This document shows positions 1 through 8,260 of a DNA stretch of 64,000 nucleotides, piece by piece; the stretch's first letter is position 1; each line of letters starts with the position of its first letter. The translations under genes were made by a program, and so were the position numbers. The notes under the pieces are model-generated. The model ran no database searches. It saw only the letters and a list, made by a program, of their open reading frames with translations, and was not told the DNA's origin. The stretch spans positions 1 through 64,000 of the forward strand of contig JBFXAN010000012.1 in assembly GCA_050184225.1 (NCBI GenBank), in the 5' to 3' direction. Origin of the DNA: JBFXAN01 sp050184225. Lineage in GTDB: Bacteria > Chloroflexota > Dehalococcoidia > CAUJGQ01.

Positions 1-87
1 GGCTGGGGTCATCAACGTCAGGTACGGGGCCACGAACGCCCATTCTTCATCTGTAACATCGGTCGGATACGCTTTGCGGTTCGGCAT
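1..87 (-). CDS. IS5-type transposase, N-terminal fragment (runs off window)
   Basis: Reading leftward from an ATG at 87, the first 29 codons begin MPNRKAYPTDVTDEEWAFV, the typical N-terminus of IS5-family (DUF4096-containing) DDE transposases. The rest lies outside the window. The ATG sits about 37 bases inside the presumed terminal inverted repeat, as usual for these elements. The family is recognised from this short N-terminal motif only, so the subgroup is not assigned. Confidence 0.8.
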   Translation of the reverse strand, partial: MPNRKAYPTDVTDEEWAFVAPYLTLMTPA

Positions 88-124
88 GCCGCCATCGTAT
101 CTGGCGGAAGTTCATAACACGCTC
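1..124 (-). mobile_element. Insertion sequence end (IS5 family), partial
   Basis: On the minus strand the bases from 124 inward start GAGCGTGTTATGAACTTC, which looks like an IS5-type terminal inverted repeat followed by the transposase start. The outer border falls at the stop codon of the neighbouring giant exoprotein gene: its TAG (126-124) appears to be made of TA from the host target plus the first G of the element. The other end and the target duplication are outside the window. Confidence 0.7.
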
Positions 125-3100
125 TAGCGGCACGGTCCGGTCGTCGGACAAACCCGCGTGTTCACGCGATCGTCATTGTTTCCAGTTTGGGGGTCAGGCT
201 CGGCCGCCGTGACCGCCGCCGTGGTCGTCAGTGTTCCGGCTGCGGCCGGCGTGACGGCCACCGTCACCTCCGTACTGGCGTTATCGGCCAGATTGCCGAG
301 AGCACACGTCAGGGTTGTCGTTCCCTGACAGGTTCCTTGCCCGGCGGTCACTGTGCCAAGCGTCACCCCTGCCGGCAGGACCAGCGTCAGGGTCACGCCG
401 GACGCGGCTCCGGGGCCGCCATTTCGCACCACGGCACGATAGGTCAGCGCCTGACCCACCCGCCCCCGCGTGGGCGAGGCTGTGAGCGTGACGCGAAGGT
501 TGGCGCGGTCTGCGTTCACGGTTGTGACATCGCTCGCGCTGTTATTGCTCGTGTTGGTTTCGCCCGCGACCGCCACCACCGACGCCGTATTGGTCACCCT
601 GGGAATCGCCGCGCTGCCCACACTCACGGTCAGGTTCACGCTGCTTGATGCCCCTGGATTAAGACGCTGCGATCTGATGCAGGTGACCGTCTGGCCCGCC
701 GCCGAACACGTCCAACCGCCGCCATTTGCCGAGATGAAACCAATTCCCGCCGGCAGGATGTCCGTGACGGTCAGGGGGTCGGATGTGGCTTGGTCGCCGA
801 TATTGCGCACGGTCAGCCGGTACCGGTCGTTCCGGCCCACGGCAAAGTCGCCGGTGTGCGTCTTCGTCAGTTCCAGGTCCGGCGCCGTCGATTGCACTGT
901 CGTCGGGTCACTGGCGCTATTGTTGCCGGGGTTGGTTTCATTCAGTACCGTGCCGACCGTGGCGGTATTCGTAACGCTGGGCGCGGCGGCGCCCGCCACG
1001 CTCACGGTGAGGGTGATCGTGGCCTGCGCGTTCACGGCCAGGTCGTTGCGCCGCGTGCAGGTGACGGCCTGCCCCGCCGCCGAGCAACTCCAACCACCGC
1101 CCCTGGCAGAGACGAAGCCGAGCCCGGCCGGCAGCGTGTCCGTCACCGTCACCGGCCCCTGCGCCCGCGCTGTGCCGGCGTTGCGCACGGTGATAGTGTA
1201 GCGGCCGTTGGTTCCGGTCGTGAAGTTGCCATCATGACTCTTCGCAATCGTCAGGTCCGGTCCGGTTGTTGGGTTGTTCACGGTCGTCGGATCGGTGGCG
1301 CTGTTGTTCGCCGTGTTCGTCTCGCCCGCGACCGCGGCAATCGCGGCGCTGTTCGTGACACTCGGCACCGCGGCGCTCGATACGCTCACGGTGAGCGTCA
1401 TCACCGCGGAGGCGCCCGTGGCGAGCGGTCCCGAATTCGTACAGGTCACCGTCTGGCCGGACGCCGAGCAACTGAAGCCGCCGCCGGTGCCCGAGACATA
1501 GCCGAGGCCGGCGGGCAGGGTATCGGTCAGCGTGAGGCCACCGGCCGCAACGGCGTTGCCGGTGTTGCGCACCGTCAGCGTGTACTGGCCGTTCGTGCCG
1601 GCCGTGAAGTTCCCGGTATGCGCCTTTGTGAGCTGCAGATCAGGTGCGGATGGCACACCATATGTAAAGCCGTTCGCAAGAGTACCTTCCAGCCCGCTCA
1701 GGTTCGTGACGACCACATCCACCGGACCAGCTCCATGGGCCGGTGTCGTCGCGGAAATCGACGCGCCGTCACTGCTGACCGTAACATCGGTGGCGCTGGC
1801 GCCGCCGAACGATACGGTCGCACCCGGCCCAAAGCCTCCCCCACTGATCGTTACTGCCGTGCCCCCCGCCGGCGGCCCGCTGTTCGGCGACACCGCCGTT
1901 ACGTTTGGTTGCGATGCGAAAGTAAAGGCATTCTCTCGAGTCATCGTCAGCCCGTTGGTGTTGGTCACCGTGACCGCCACTGGCCCGTTGCCCGCCGGCG
2001 TCTTGGCGGTAATCGTTCCCGCGTCCACAACAACGACATCGGTCGCCGGCGCATTGCCGAACGTCACCGTCGCGTCCGACTCGTAGCCCTGCCCGCGAAT
2101 CGTGACGTCTGTGCCGCCACTGATCGGACCAACACTGGGAGTGACTGACGTGATGGTCGGGAGAAATGCTGGAGCGATCGTGAGGGTCCAGGCTTCCAGC
2201 ACGCCCGTGTTCCCAGCCTGCTGGTCTGCTATCTCCAGACGCCAGTTGCCGTTCATTCCTGCGCCGGACTTGCCGATGAACGCTGACAGCGGCGCCTGCG
2301 GCCGATAGGCGCCGGCAAAGGGCGCCGACGCTGTAGTAATCGACGTGGACGCTGCATCGTCGAAGACGGTCCGATTGCTGGCCGAGATACCATAGTTGGC
2401 CCCGCTGCCACCATTCCGCGTGGACAAGGGTACCGTCGTGCCATCAGGGCCGATCAGCGAAATCGCTAGTTCGCCGGCGGCGGGATGTGTGAGATACAGA
2501 TCCACGGCCACCTTGGCGATGACGGTGGAGTCCGCAAAGCCGTTGATGCCCATCGTCGAAACCGTGGTTGACTGGTCGGCTAGTGGCGTCGGAGTACCAA
2601 CGTTAAAGCGTGGCGGTGTGGCGCTGTTGGCGATGGAGAGCCACCACTCGTTGGATAGACGGCTGACCGGCGGGGGATTGACGACGATGATACTCGCCGA
2701 ACCACCCGTTTCGATGTCAGCCGGGCTGACGCTGACCTGAAGCTGACTTTCACTGACGAACGTGGCCTGGCGCTCTACTCCGTTCCATCGAATCCGCGAC
2801 ATAGGTGTGAAGCCGCTTCCGAGCACGGTCAGGGTCGTGGCCGGGCCGCCCGTGTTCAGTGTCCCGGGTTCCAAACCGCTGATATGCGGCGTCTGTCCTT
2901 CGGCTACTGTGAAGGTCAGCGGCGTCGTGCCATCGATCAGCCGCCACTCGCCATTGATCCCGGCAGAAGGTTGCGCGAAGTAGCTACCCGGAGACTCGAA
3001 CTGTCGCGACTGTTCGTATGCAATCTCCTCGCCTGGCTGGAGCGTCACATGTACCATCGCCGCCGGGAAGCTGGCGTCGTCATCCTCCCACGTCGTCCCT

Positions 3101-5790
3101 TTGCGACCGGCCGCTCCCAGCCCCTCTACCACGATCGGCTGCGCGCCGGTGTTGCGCACACTGAAGCGAGCAGTGACCGTTTGGAACGTCTCGATCGTCG
3201 ATGGCGTCAGCGTCAGCGGTGACGAGATCGCCAGCCGGCCGACGGGCGGCGGGGGCGGAGGTGGAGGTGGTGGCGGAGGCGGCGGAGGTGGTGGCGGGGC
3301 CGGCACGCGCACACGCAGGGATGACGTACCCCGCCCGAAGTTGACCTGCTCCAGATCTGAAATGTCGCTGGTCACGTTCAGACTGAGACCCGTGTAGTTC
3401 GGATCGAGGAAGAGCGTCGCCTGGTAGCCACCGCTGACACGGATCGCGGCCACCGCATCGTTAAAGCCGTCATCGCCAACATCTGGGTCGTCGAGCGTGA
3501 ACAGTTTGCAAGCGCCTTGATAGTTCGGCGCACTGTAGATGCGCACGCCCCCTGCGGAGTCGTCGCAGGCGATACGCTGCACACGAATCGATGAGGAGGT
3601 GTTACCGATGGTGTGGCGGCTCAGGTCACCGTCAGACGCATTGATGCTCTCGCCATAATCCGTGTAGTTCGGACCACGAAAGAGCGTCGCCCGATACGGA
3701 CCGACGACCGCCACCGACCAAACGTTGTCGTTGAGCCCGTTGTCCGTCAGGTCAGGATCATCCGCCGTGAACCGCACCGATGCGCCACAAAAGTTCGGCT
3801 CGCTGAAGAGATAGATCCCCTCTGACGCGGTCGGCATCGTGCACGACGGCAATGCTGTCAGGGTGACAGGAATGCTCTTGGCAATCGGGTTTGTCCAGCT
3901 CGTGTCGCTGGCGGTGCGCGCTTCGGCGAGCACATTCCGGCTTCCACCGGGACATCCCCAGGTATCCCAGGTGAAGGAGACGCTGGGTGCGCCGGTCTCG
4001 AATCGGTCCGGCGTGCCGCAGCCGGTGGTGACGCGCACGGTGTTGTAGTTCGGGTCGCTCGACGACGCCTCAATCGCAATCCTGACGCCGACGTTCCCAC
4101 TCGAAGGATTCGCCGTCAGCGACAGACTCGGCGCCGCCGGCGGCGCTCCTGCCAGCGCCTGCTTTCGGTTCACCCAACCCGTGCCCTGCGTCGATCCTTC
4201 CGGCGAGCTGTCGGTGTTCCACCAGTCATCCTCGCCAACACACGTCGGTGAATTGTTGTTCGGGTTGATGAGGTTTACGCGCCACCCATCGTATGAGGCC
4301 GTGCCAGACAGTGGGTATTGCGGCCCTGGCCCCGTGCGGAACTCTGCTCCCTGTTTCAAAGGCACCTGCTGACCAGTGGCCCAATCCCCGTTCGAACAAC
4401 CGCCATCGCTGCCAGGATTACTTGGCCAGATGTAGATTTGCGCCGAAGACCGAATCGCGTTTGTCCAGTTCGGGTCATTTGGCAGACGTGCTTCAGCTGT
4501 GACTGTGCGCATCCCGCCTGGGCATCCCGCGGTAGACCAGTCAAATTGTGCCTTTGGAGCCCCAATCTCAAAGCGATCGGGTGTCCCGCATCCAGTGGTC
4601 ACTCGGACAGTGTTGTAGGTGGCGTCATCTGCTGCCGCCCATACAGAGATTGACTCTCCAGCATCGACATCGCGACCGCTGAACAAAATGGTGGGATTCG
4701 ATGGTCCTTCAATCGAACCTCCCGCCCCTCCGGGGGTTTCGATGATGGACGTGCCTTCTGGATGAAGCCCGCAGCCGCTCTTCCGAAGATTGCTCCATAG
4801 TTCCAGTTCATCGGCGCCAGGTCCTGTCCATGTAACAATAGCGCTGTAGTACTTTCCAGGCTTGAGGTCGGTCATCGTATAGGTTGTAGACGTTTGGTTA
4901 AGCCAGTCATTCTTGACATCTGCCACCTTAAAGCTAGCTGCAATGCCAGTTATGATGATGCGCTCCGAATTTTCCCCAGTCGAAACCTGTATCCAGTAAT
5001 TGGTTGCACCAGGAACTGGCGACCAGCGCCATGTAATGTCGCAGGTTGACCCATTGTCGCGAACCTCAGGGTTATACATCGTAGGCGGAGGTACCGCCGC
5101 CAATGCCGTTGCAGTATCCCCTGGTACTGGTGCGTATGCTTCCCCGTCATCGGGCCCTCTGCGCTGACAGTGGGAATTCGCCTCGTTCTCCGTCACAGGG
5201 ACTACCAGCGGATAACCGGAGAACCAGCGAATATCAAAGAGATCCTTGATATTCTGTGGGACCCCACTCTTCAAGACTCGAAAGTGTAGATGTGGGCCGG
5301 ATGACTTTCCAGTGTTTCCTACGTTGCCTATATGGTCACCTCGCCGAACCAATGTGTCACCATTCCCGGCTCGCTCTTCCATACCTGGTGCAAAGGCACT
5401 CAGGTGACCGTAGAGGCTCTCCCAATCGCCAGATGTGATCTTGATGTGTCGACCATATCCACCGCTTGTCGTGACTAATTGGAATGTGCCGTCCTGTGCT
5501 GCATATACGGGCGTACCTTCAGGTGCGGCGAAGTCGATAGCTTCCGTGTCACCAGGGAAGTCTGAGTGTGTATCGTGACACCGTGGCCCCTGAGTGATGC
5601 GGGAAAAACGTGCAAGCGGCAGGCGGAAACCTTGATCGCGGGCCGGTGAAAGCGAGGGCCTGGCGCTGACTGTACTGATTTCCCCTTCGTTCAGATCCAG
5701 GAAAACTAGCCCGGATAGCATCATACTTAGCAGGAGCAAGAGGGCAATTCTTCGTATCCATATATGTTGTGTACTGTGATCATTGTGCAT
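124..5790 (-). CDS. Giant secreted multidomain protein: M23 peptidase, crystallin-like, IPT/TIG, P domain and DUF11 repeats
   Basis: 1888 residues. A signal peptide (about 10-45) is followed by an M23/LytM-like domain (about 60-190) with YGHL and GPHLHF, the zinc and catalytic His motifs. The usual first zinc ligand His, four residues before Asp86, is Thr82. Next come an Fn3-like domain, two repeats containing YNTVRVTTGCGTPDRFE that flank an SH3b-like segment, and two beta/gamma-crystallin-like repeats. Then follow an 18-proline linker (about 832-849), an IPT/TIG domain, a proprotein-convertase P-like domain (about 1060-1215), two more IPT/TIG domains and four DUF11 repeats. It is probably a cell-surface or envelope protein; the peptidase activity is uncertain because of Thr82. 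The stop lies at the IS border, so the C-terminus may be truncated. The region 5791-6061 upstream holds the leader; GAGGGAT precedes the ATG. Confidence 0.85.
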   Translation of the reverse strand: MHNDHSTQHIWIRRIALLLLLSMMLSGLVFLDLNEGEISTVSARPSLSPARDQGFRLPLARFSRITQGPRCHDTHSDFPGDTEAIDFAAPEGTPVYAAQDGTFQLVTTSGGYGRHIKITSGDWESLYGHLSAFAPGMEERAGNGDTLVRRGDHIGNVGNTGKSSGPHLHFRVLKSGVPQNIKDLFDIRWFSGYPLVVPVTENEANSHCQRRGPDDGEAYAPVPGDTATALAAVPPPTMYNPEVRDNGSTCDITWRWSPVPGATNYWIQVSTGENSERIIITGIAASFKVADVKNDWLNQTSTTYTMTDLKPGKYYSAIVTWTGPGADELELWSNLRKSGCGLHPEGTSIIETPGGAGGSIEGPSNPTILFSGRDVDAGESISVWAAADDATYNTVRVTTGCGTPDRFEIGAPKAQFDWSTAGCPGGMRTVTAEARLPNDPNWTNAIRSSAQIYIWPSNPGSDGGCSNGDWATGQQVPLKQGAEFRTGPGPQYPLSGTASYDGWRVNLINPNNNSPTCVGEDDWWNTDSSPEGSTQGTGWVNRKQALAGAPPAAPSLSLTANPSSGNVGVRIAIEASSSDPNYNTVRVTTGCGTPDRFETGAPSVSFTWDTWGCPGGSRNVLAEARTASDTSWTNPIAKSIPVTLTALPSCTMPTASEGIYLFSEPNFCGASVRFTADDPDLTDNGLNDNVWSVAVVGPYRATLFRGPNYTDYGESINASDGDLSRHTIGNTSSSIRVQRIACDDSAGGVRIYSAPNYQGACKLFTLDDPDVGDDGFNDAVAAIRVSGGYQATLFLDPNYTGLSLNVTSDISDLEQVNFGRGTSSLRVRVPAPPPPPPPPPPPPPPPPPPVGRLAISSPLTLTPSTIETFQTVTARFSVRNTGAQPIVVEGLGAAGRKGTTWEDDDASFPAAMVHVTLQPGEEIAYEQSRQFESPGSYFAQPSAGINGEWRLIDGTTPLTFTVAEGQTPHISGLEPGTLNTGGPATTLTVLGSGFTPMSRIRWNGVERQATFVSESQLQVSVSPADIETGGSASIIVVNPPPVSRLSNEWWLSIANSATPPRFNVGTPTPLADQSTTVSTMGINGFADSTVIAKVAVDLYLTHPAAGELAISLIGPDGTTVPLSTRNGGSGANYGISASNRTVFDDAASTSITTASAPFAGAYRPQAPLSAFIGKSGAGMNGNWRLEIADQQAGNTGVLEAWTLTIAPAFLPTITSVTPSVGPISGGTDVTIRGQGYESDATVTFGNAPATDVVVVDAGTITAKTPAGNGPVAVTVTNTNGLTMTRENAFTFASQPNVTAVSPNSGPPAGGTAVTISGGGFGPGATVSFGGASATDVTVSSDGASISATTPAHGAGPVDVVVTNLSGLEGTLANGFTYGVPSAPDLQLTKAHTGNFTAGTNGQYTLTVRNTGNAVAAGGLTLTDTLPAGLGYVSGTGGGFSCSASGQTVTCTNSGPLATGASAVMTLTVSVSSAAVPSVTNSAAIAAVAGETNTANNSATDPTTVNNPTTGPDLTIAKSHDGNFTTGTNGRYTITVRNAGTARAQGPVTVTDTLPAGLGFVSARGGGWSCSAAGQAVTCTRRNDLAVNAQATITLTVSVAGAAAPSVTNTATVGTVLNETNPGNNSASDPTTVQSTAPDLELTKTHTGDFAVGRNDRYRLTVRNIGDQATSDPLTVTDILPAGIGFISANGGGWTCSAAGQTVTCIRSQRLNPGASSSVNLTVSVGSAAIPRVTNTASVVAVAGETNTSNNSASDVTTVNADRANLRVTLTASPTRGRVGQALTYRAVVRNGGPGAASGVTLTLVLPAGVTLGTVTAGQGTCQGTTTLTCALGNLADNASTEVTVAVTPAAAGTLTTTAAVTAAEPDPQTGNNDDRVNTRVCPTTGPCR
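3244..3297 (-). repeat. Proline-codon microsatellite (18 CCN codons)
   Basis: Eighteen consecutive proline codons with mixed third bases form a GGN/CCN-rich tract inside the giant exoprotein gene. They separate the crystallin-like part from the IPT/P-domain/DUF11 part and act as a rigid linker. Changes in tract length in multiples of three would be tolerated. Confidence 0.9.
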
Positions 5791-6061
5791 CAGATATCCC
5801 TCTTCGCCTCCTCAGCCCCAGATCGATCCACAAGATGTGGCAATTTCAGGCATTGCTACCAAGCTGGCCATGGGCTATGCAGGTGCATTTGCAACTGTCT
5901 GCCATAGCACACTGCGAGGCGGCAATCGAATGTGCCACTCCAATCCAGACCATGCCTGGTCGCTTGATCTGAAATAGCTACGAGCGGATCTCAGTTGCAG
6001 AAACATATGGCAGACCCGAGACGCTATCGAGTGACCAAGTCGTACACGGTTACCGGACCGG

Positions 6062-7822
6062 CTAAGGATAGAGGTCGCTCGCGGCAAGCCACGCCCATGT
6101 CGCGTCATCTGCCGGATGCCAGTCCATCGCCCACGCCACGCCGTAGTACTGCCACGACACCACAGCATGGAACGCGACCACTTCCCCGTCATCCGCCCGC
6201 CACGCCAACGGAAAGGTGACGCGAGACGCCGGCGGCGATGCCGGTGTGGCCCGCCAGTAATCGACAAGACAGTCCATCGCCTCCGGCTCGCGCCGCCGTA
6301 ACTCAGCCGCGGCCGCGTCCCATCCAGCAGACGACCGGCGCGGCCTCCTCCCGGCCGCGGCCGCACGCAGGTCGCTCGGGATCAGCGCCGTCGCCACCTC
6401 CTCCCAGTTGACGATGCGCTCGCGGGCAAAGGCGCTGATGAAAAACGTGACGACGTTGCGCTCGATCGGATTGCGAAGATGTTGGCGGATGTCCAGCCCG
6501 ATCACACGCACCGACGGCGGGTTCTGCGCCGCAACCTCGCAGCGGTCGTCCAGCGCGATGCAAGGCCACGGAAAGGCATCGATGTCCGCCTGGATCTGAT
6601 TCCATGACGGATGCTCGACGCCTCGTGGTGAGTACCACTTCGTCTCGTTTCGGCGCGGCATCCCCGCCAAGATCAACGCCCAGTCCGACGGCTCCGGCTC
6701 GAAACCCGCCCGCGTCAGCATCGCGTTGGTCGCCGCCGTGTCCAGTTGCATCGCCCGCGCCAGCCGCAACAGCGTGCCGCGCGCCGGCCGCCGCCTCGCA
6801 TGTTCGTACTTGTCCAGCGTGTTCTCCGACACGCCGCTCAGCCGCTCCAGTTCGTGCCGCGTCAGGCCGCTCCCCTCCCGCGCCGATCGCAACAACTCGT
6901 TCCATGAGCGGCCGCCGAGTGGAACGTACGCGTCACTCCACGCGCCACCATTTCCATCCCCCGCCGCCCCGGGCGTCCGACGCGCGCCCTCAACCACAGC
7001 GCCGGTGAGTCGTGCTCCCACCCAATCCCATGTCAATCCGTCGGCCGGGAACCAGTCGAACGCCCACAGCGCGTCGAAGTCATTCCATGGATAGGTGATG
7101 CAGTTGAACCGCAAGATCGTGCCGTCGTTCAGCCGCCAGATCGTGGGGAGGATCGTGATCCGGCCACCCGCATAGGTCCCCACATCGGTCCACAGGGCCA
7201 TCATCCGAGGCAAGGCCAGACCAAACTTGGTCGCGATCTCGTTGACCATCTGCCCAAAGTAATGCGCTTCCTCCTCCGGTTGCTCCATGTTGACCTGGTT
7301 GCTCTTGTACATACCGAGCAGGGTCGAGACGACCGCTTCCCAGTTCACCACCCGCCGCTTCGCATCGTCCTCGTCGTAGAAATGCGGCATCGCCGAGATC
7401 CGCATCAGATTGCGCTCGAACGCCGTCGGCAGATCGCGGGCGAAGTCGAGCTCGGCCACGAGGTTCGCCGCTTCGTTCCAGCCGACGATCTCATAGCGCT
7501 CGTTCACCACCAGGCACGGCCAGGTGTAGGACGCCAGTTCCTCTTGCAGCGTCGGCACGGGAATCCGCCGCGCTGCGATCCGCGCCAGCGGCCCCGTCGG
7601 CTCCGAGCTCTCTCCCGCTGCCTCAAGGATCGCGTTCGTCGCGTGTACGTCGGCTTTCAGCGTTCGGGAGATCTCGATCAGCCGTCCCCGCTCGGGCTTC
7701 GTCCGGCCCGCCTCGTAATTCCGGATCGTCTTCTCCGAGGCGCCGATCCGCTTGGCCAGCGCCGGCTGACTGATCCCCGCCCGCTCCCGCGCCTGACGCA
7801 GCAGCTCATTCCACAGCGCCAC
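6062..7822 (-). CDS. Tandemly duplicated XRE-MmyB transcriptional regulator
   Basis: About 586 residues. Two complete modules are fused. Each has an XRE-type HTH (the first holds AGISQPALAKRIGASEKTIRNYE, here split as AGISQPALAK and RIGASEKTIR; the second GLTRHELERLSGVSENTL) followed by an MmyB-like ligand-binding domain with the ending W.xDWxPAD (FDWFPADGLTW and MDWHPADDATW). MmyB-like domains are thought to bind fatty-acid-like ligands. The open frame extends to 7870, but GTG 7822 is preceded by GGAGG at a spacing of 8, and a promoter-like pair lies at 7880-7908, so 7822 is preferred. Family members normally carry one module of about 270-290 residues, so the internal duplication is unusual. 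Confidence 0.85.
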   Translation of the reverse strand: MALWNELLRQARERAGISQPALAKRIGASEKTIRNYEAGRTKPERGRLIEISRTLKADVHATNAILEAAGESSEPTGPLARIAARRIPVPTLQEELASYTWPCLVVNERYEIVGWNEAANLVAELDFARDLPTAFERNLMRISAMPHFYDEDDAKRRVVNWEAVVSTLLGMYKSNQVNMEQPEEEAHYFGQMVNEIATKFGLALPRMMALWTDVGTYAGGRITILPTIWRLNDGTILRFNCITYPWNDFDALWAFDWFPADGLTWDWVGARLTGAVVEGARRTPGAAGDGNGGAWSDAYVPLGGRSWNELLRSAREGSGLTRHELERLSGVSENTLDKYEHARRRPARGTLLRLARAMQLDTAATNAMLTRAGFEPEPSDWALILAGMPRRNETKWYSPRGVEHPSWNQIQADIDAFPWPCIALDDRCEVAAQNPPSVRVIGLDIRQHLRNPIERNVVTFFISAFARERIVNWEEVATALIPSDLRAAAAGRRPRRSSAGWDAAAAELRRREPEAMDCLVDYWRATPASPPASRVTFPLAWRADDGEVVAFHAVVSWQYYGVAWAMDWHPADDATWAWLAASDLYP

Positions 7823-7879
7823 TCCTGCAACCTCCAACACCATCGCCCGCCGGCATCGATCAGCCGGCACCCGCCCGTC

Positions 7880-7908
7880 CTTCTACCGGCTGAGTATTTG
7901 AATGTCAA
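7880..7908 (-). promoter_or_regulatory. Candidate sigma70-type promoter for the XRE-MmyB gene
   Basis: On the minus strand TTGACA (7908-7903) and TAGAAG (7885-7880) are separated by 17 bases. The predicted transcript would start near 7873, about 50 bases before the preferred GTG at 7822. This is a pattern match only. Confidence 0.5.
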
Positions 7909-7979
7909 ATCGCGTACACATCTCTATCAGATAGTTCTACTCCGATACGAACGCCTCTCATGCGATGGTCATTCACGCA

Positions 7980-8008
7980 TTGCGAGCCGAACTTTTGTTC
8001 TCTATGCT
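7980..8008 (+). promoter_or_regulatory. Weak candidate promoter for purB
   Basis: TTGCGA and TATGCT are spaced by 17 bases on the plus strand, about 250 bases upstream of the purB start. Each hexamer matches four of six consensus bases, so the call is tentative. Confidence 0.3.
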
Positions 8009-8260
8009 TTCCGCATGAAAGCTCCATCACGAGCAACGACAACGCGGTGCCGTCCGGCCCAACGGCGCCACTCCACGACTCGCGGGGCGACACAGACGAT
8101 GAGCCGAACGATCAAGTTCGTGGCCCGTCTCCCGAATCCGACGACCACTGGGCAGAAACCCCACCAGATTCGCCGCGCTGCATCACACAAAATACGATTC
8201 AATCAAGCCACTCGACTCGACTCCCTATTCCCGACTCCCGATTCCCGCTACCCTATTCCC

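Larger units (their letters stand above)
7871..8260. other. 390-bp divergent intergenic region between the MmyB regulator and purB
   Basis: No convincing gene is present and the base composition is more AT-rich than the flanking genes. It holds the minus-strand promoter-like pair at 7880-7908 and a weaker plus-strand pair, TTGCGA (7980-7985) and TATGCT (8003-8008), with 17-base spacing. Just before the purB ATG is a pyrimidine-rich stretch (about 8213-8260) that reiterates CCCTATTCCC, ACTCCC and ATTCCC units. No SD sequence is visible in front of purB. Confidence 0.6.

Noticed and set aside
7262..8260. 333-codon upstream extension of purB
   Set aside because: The frame is open but has no adenylosuccinate lyase sequence and lies antisense to the MmyB regulator gene.
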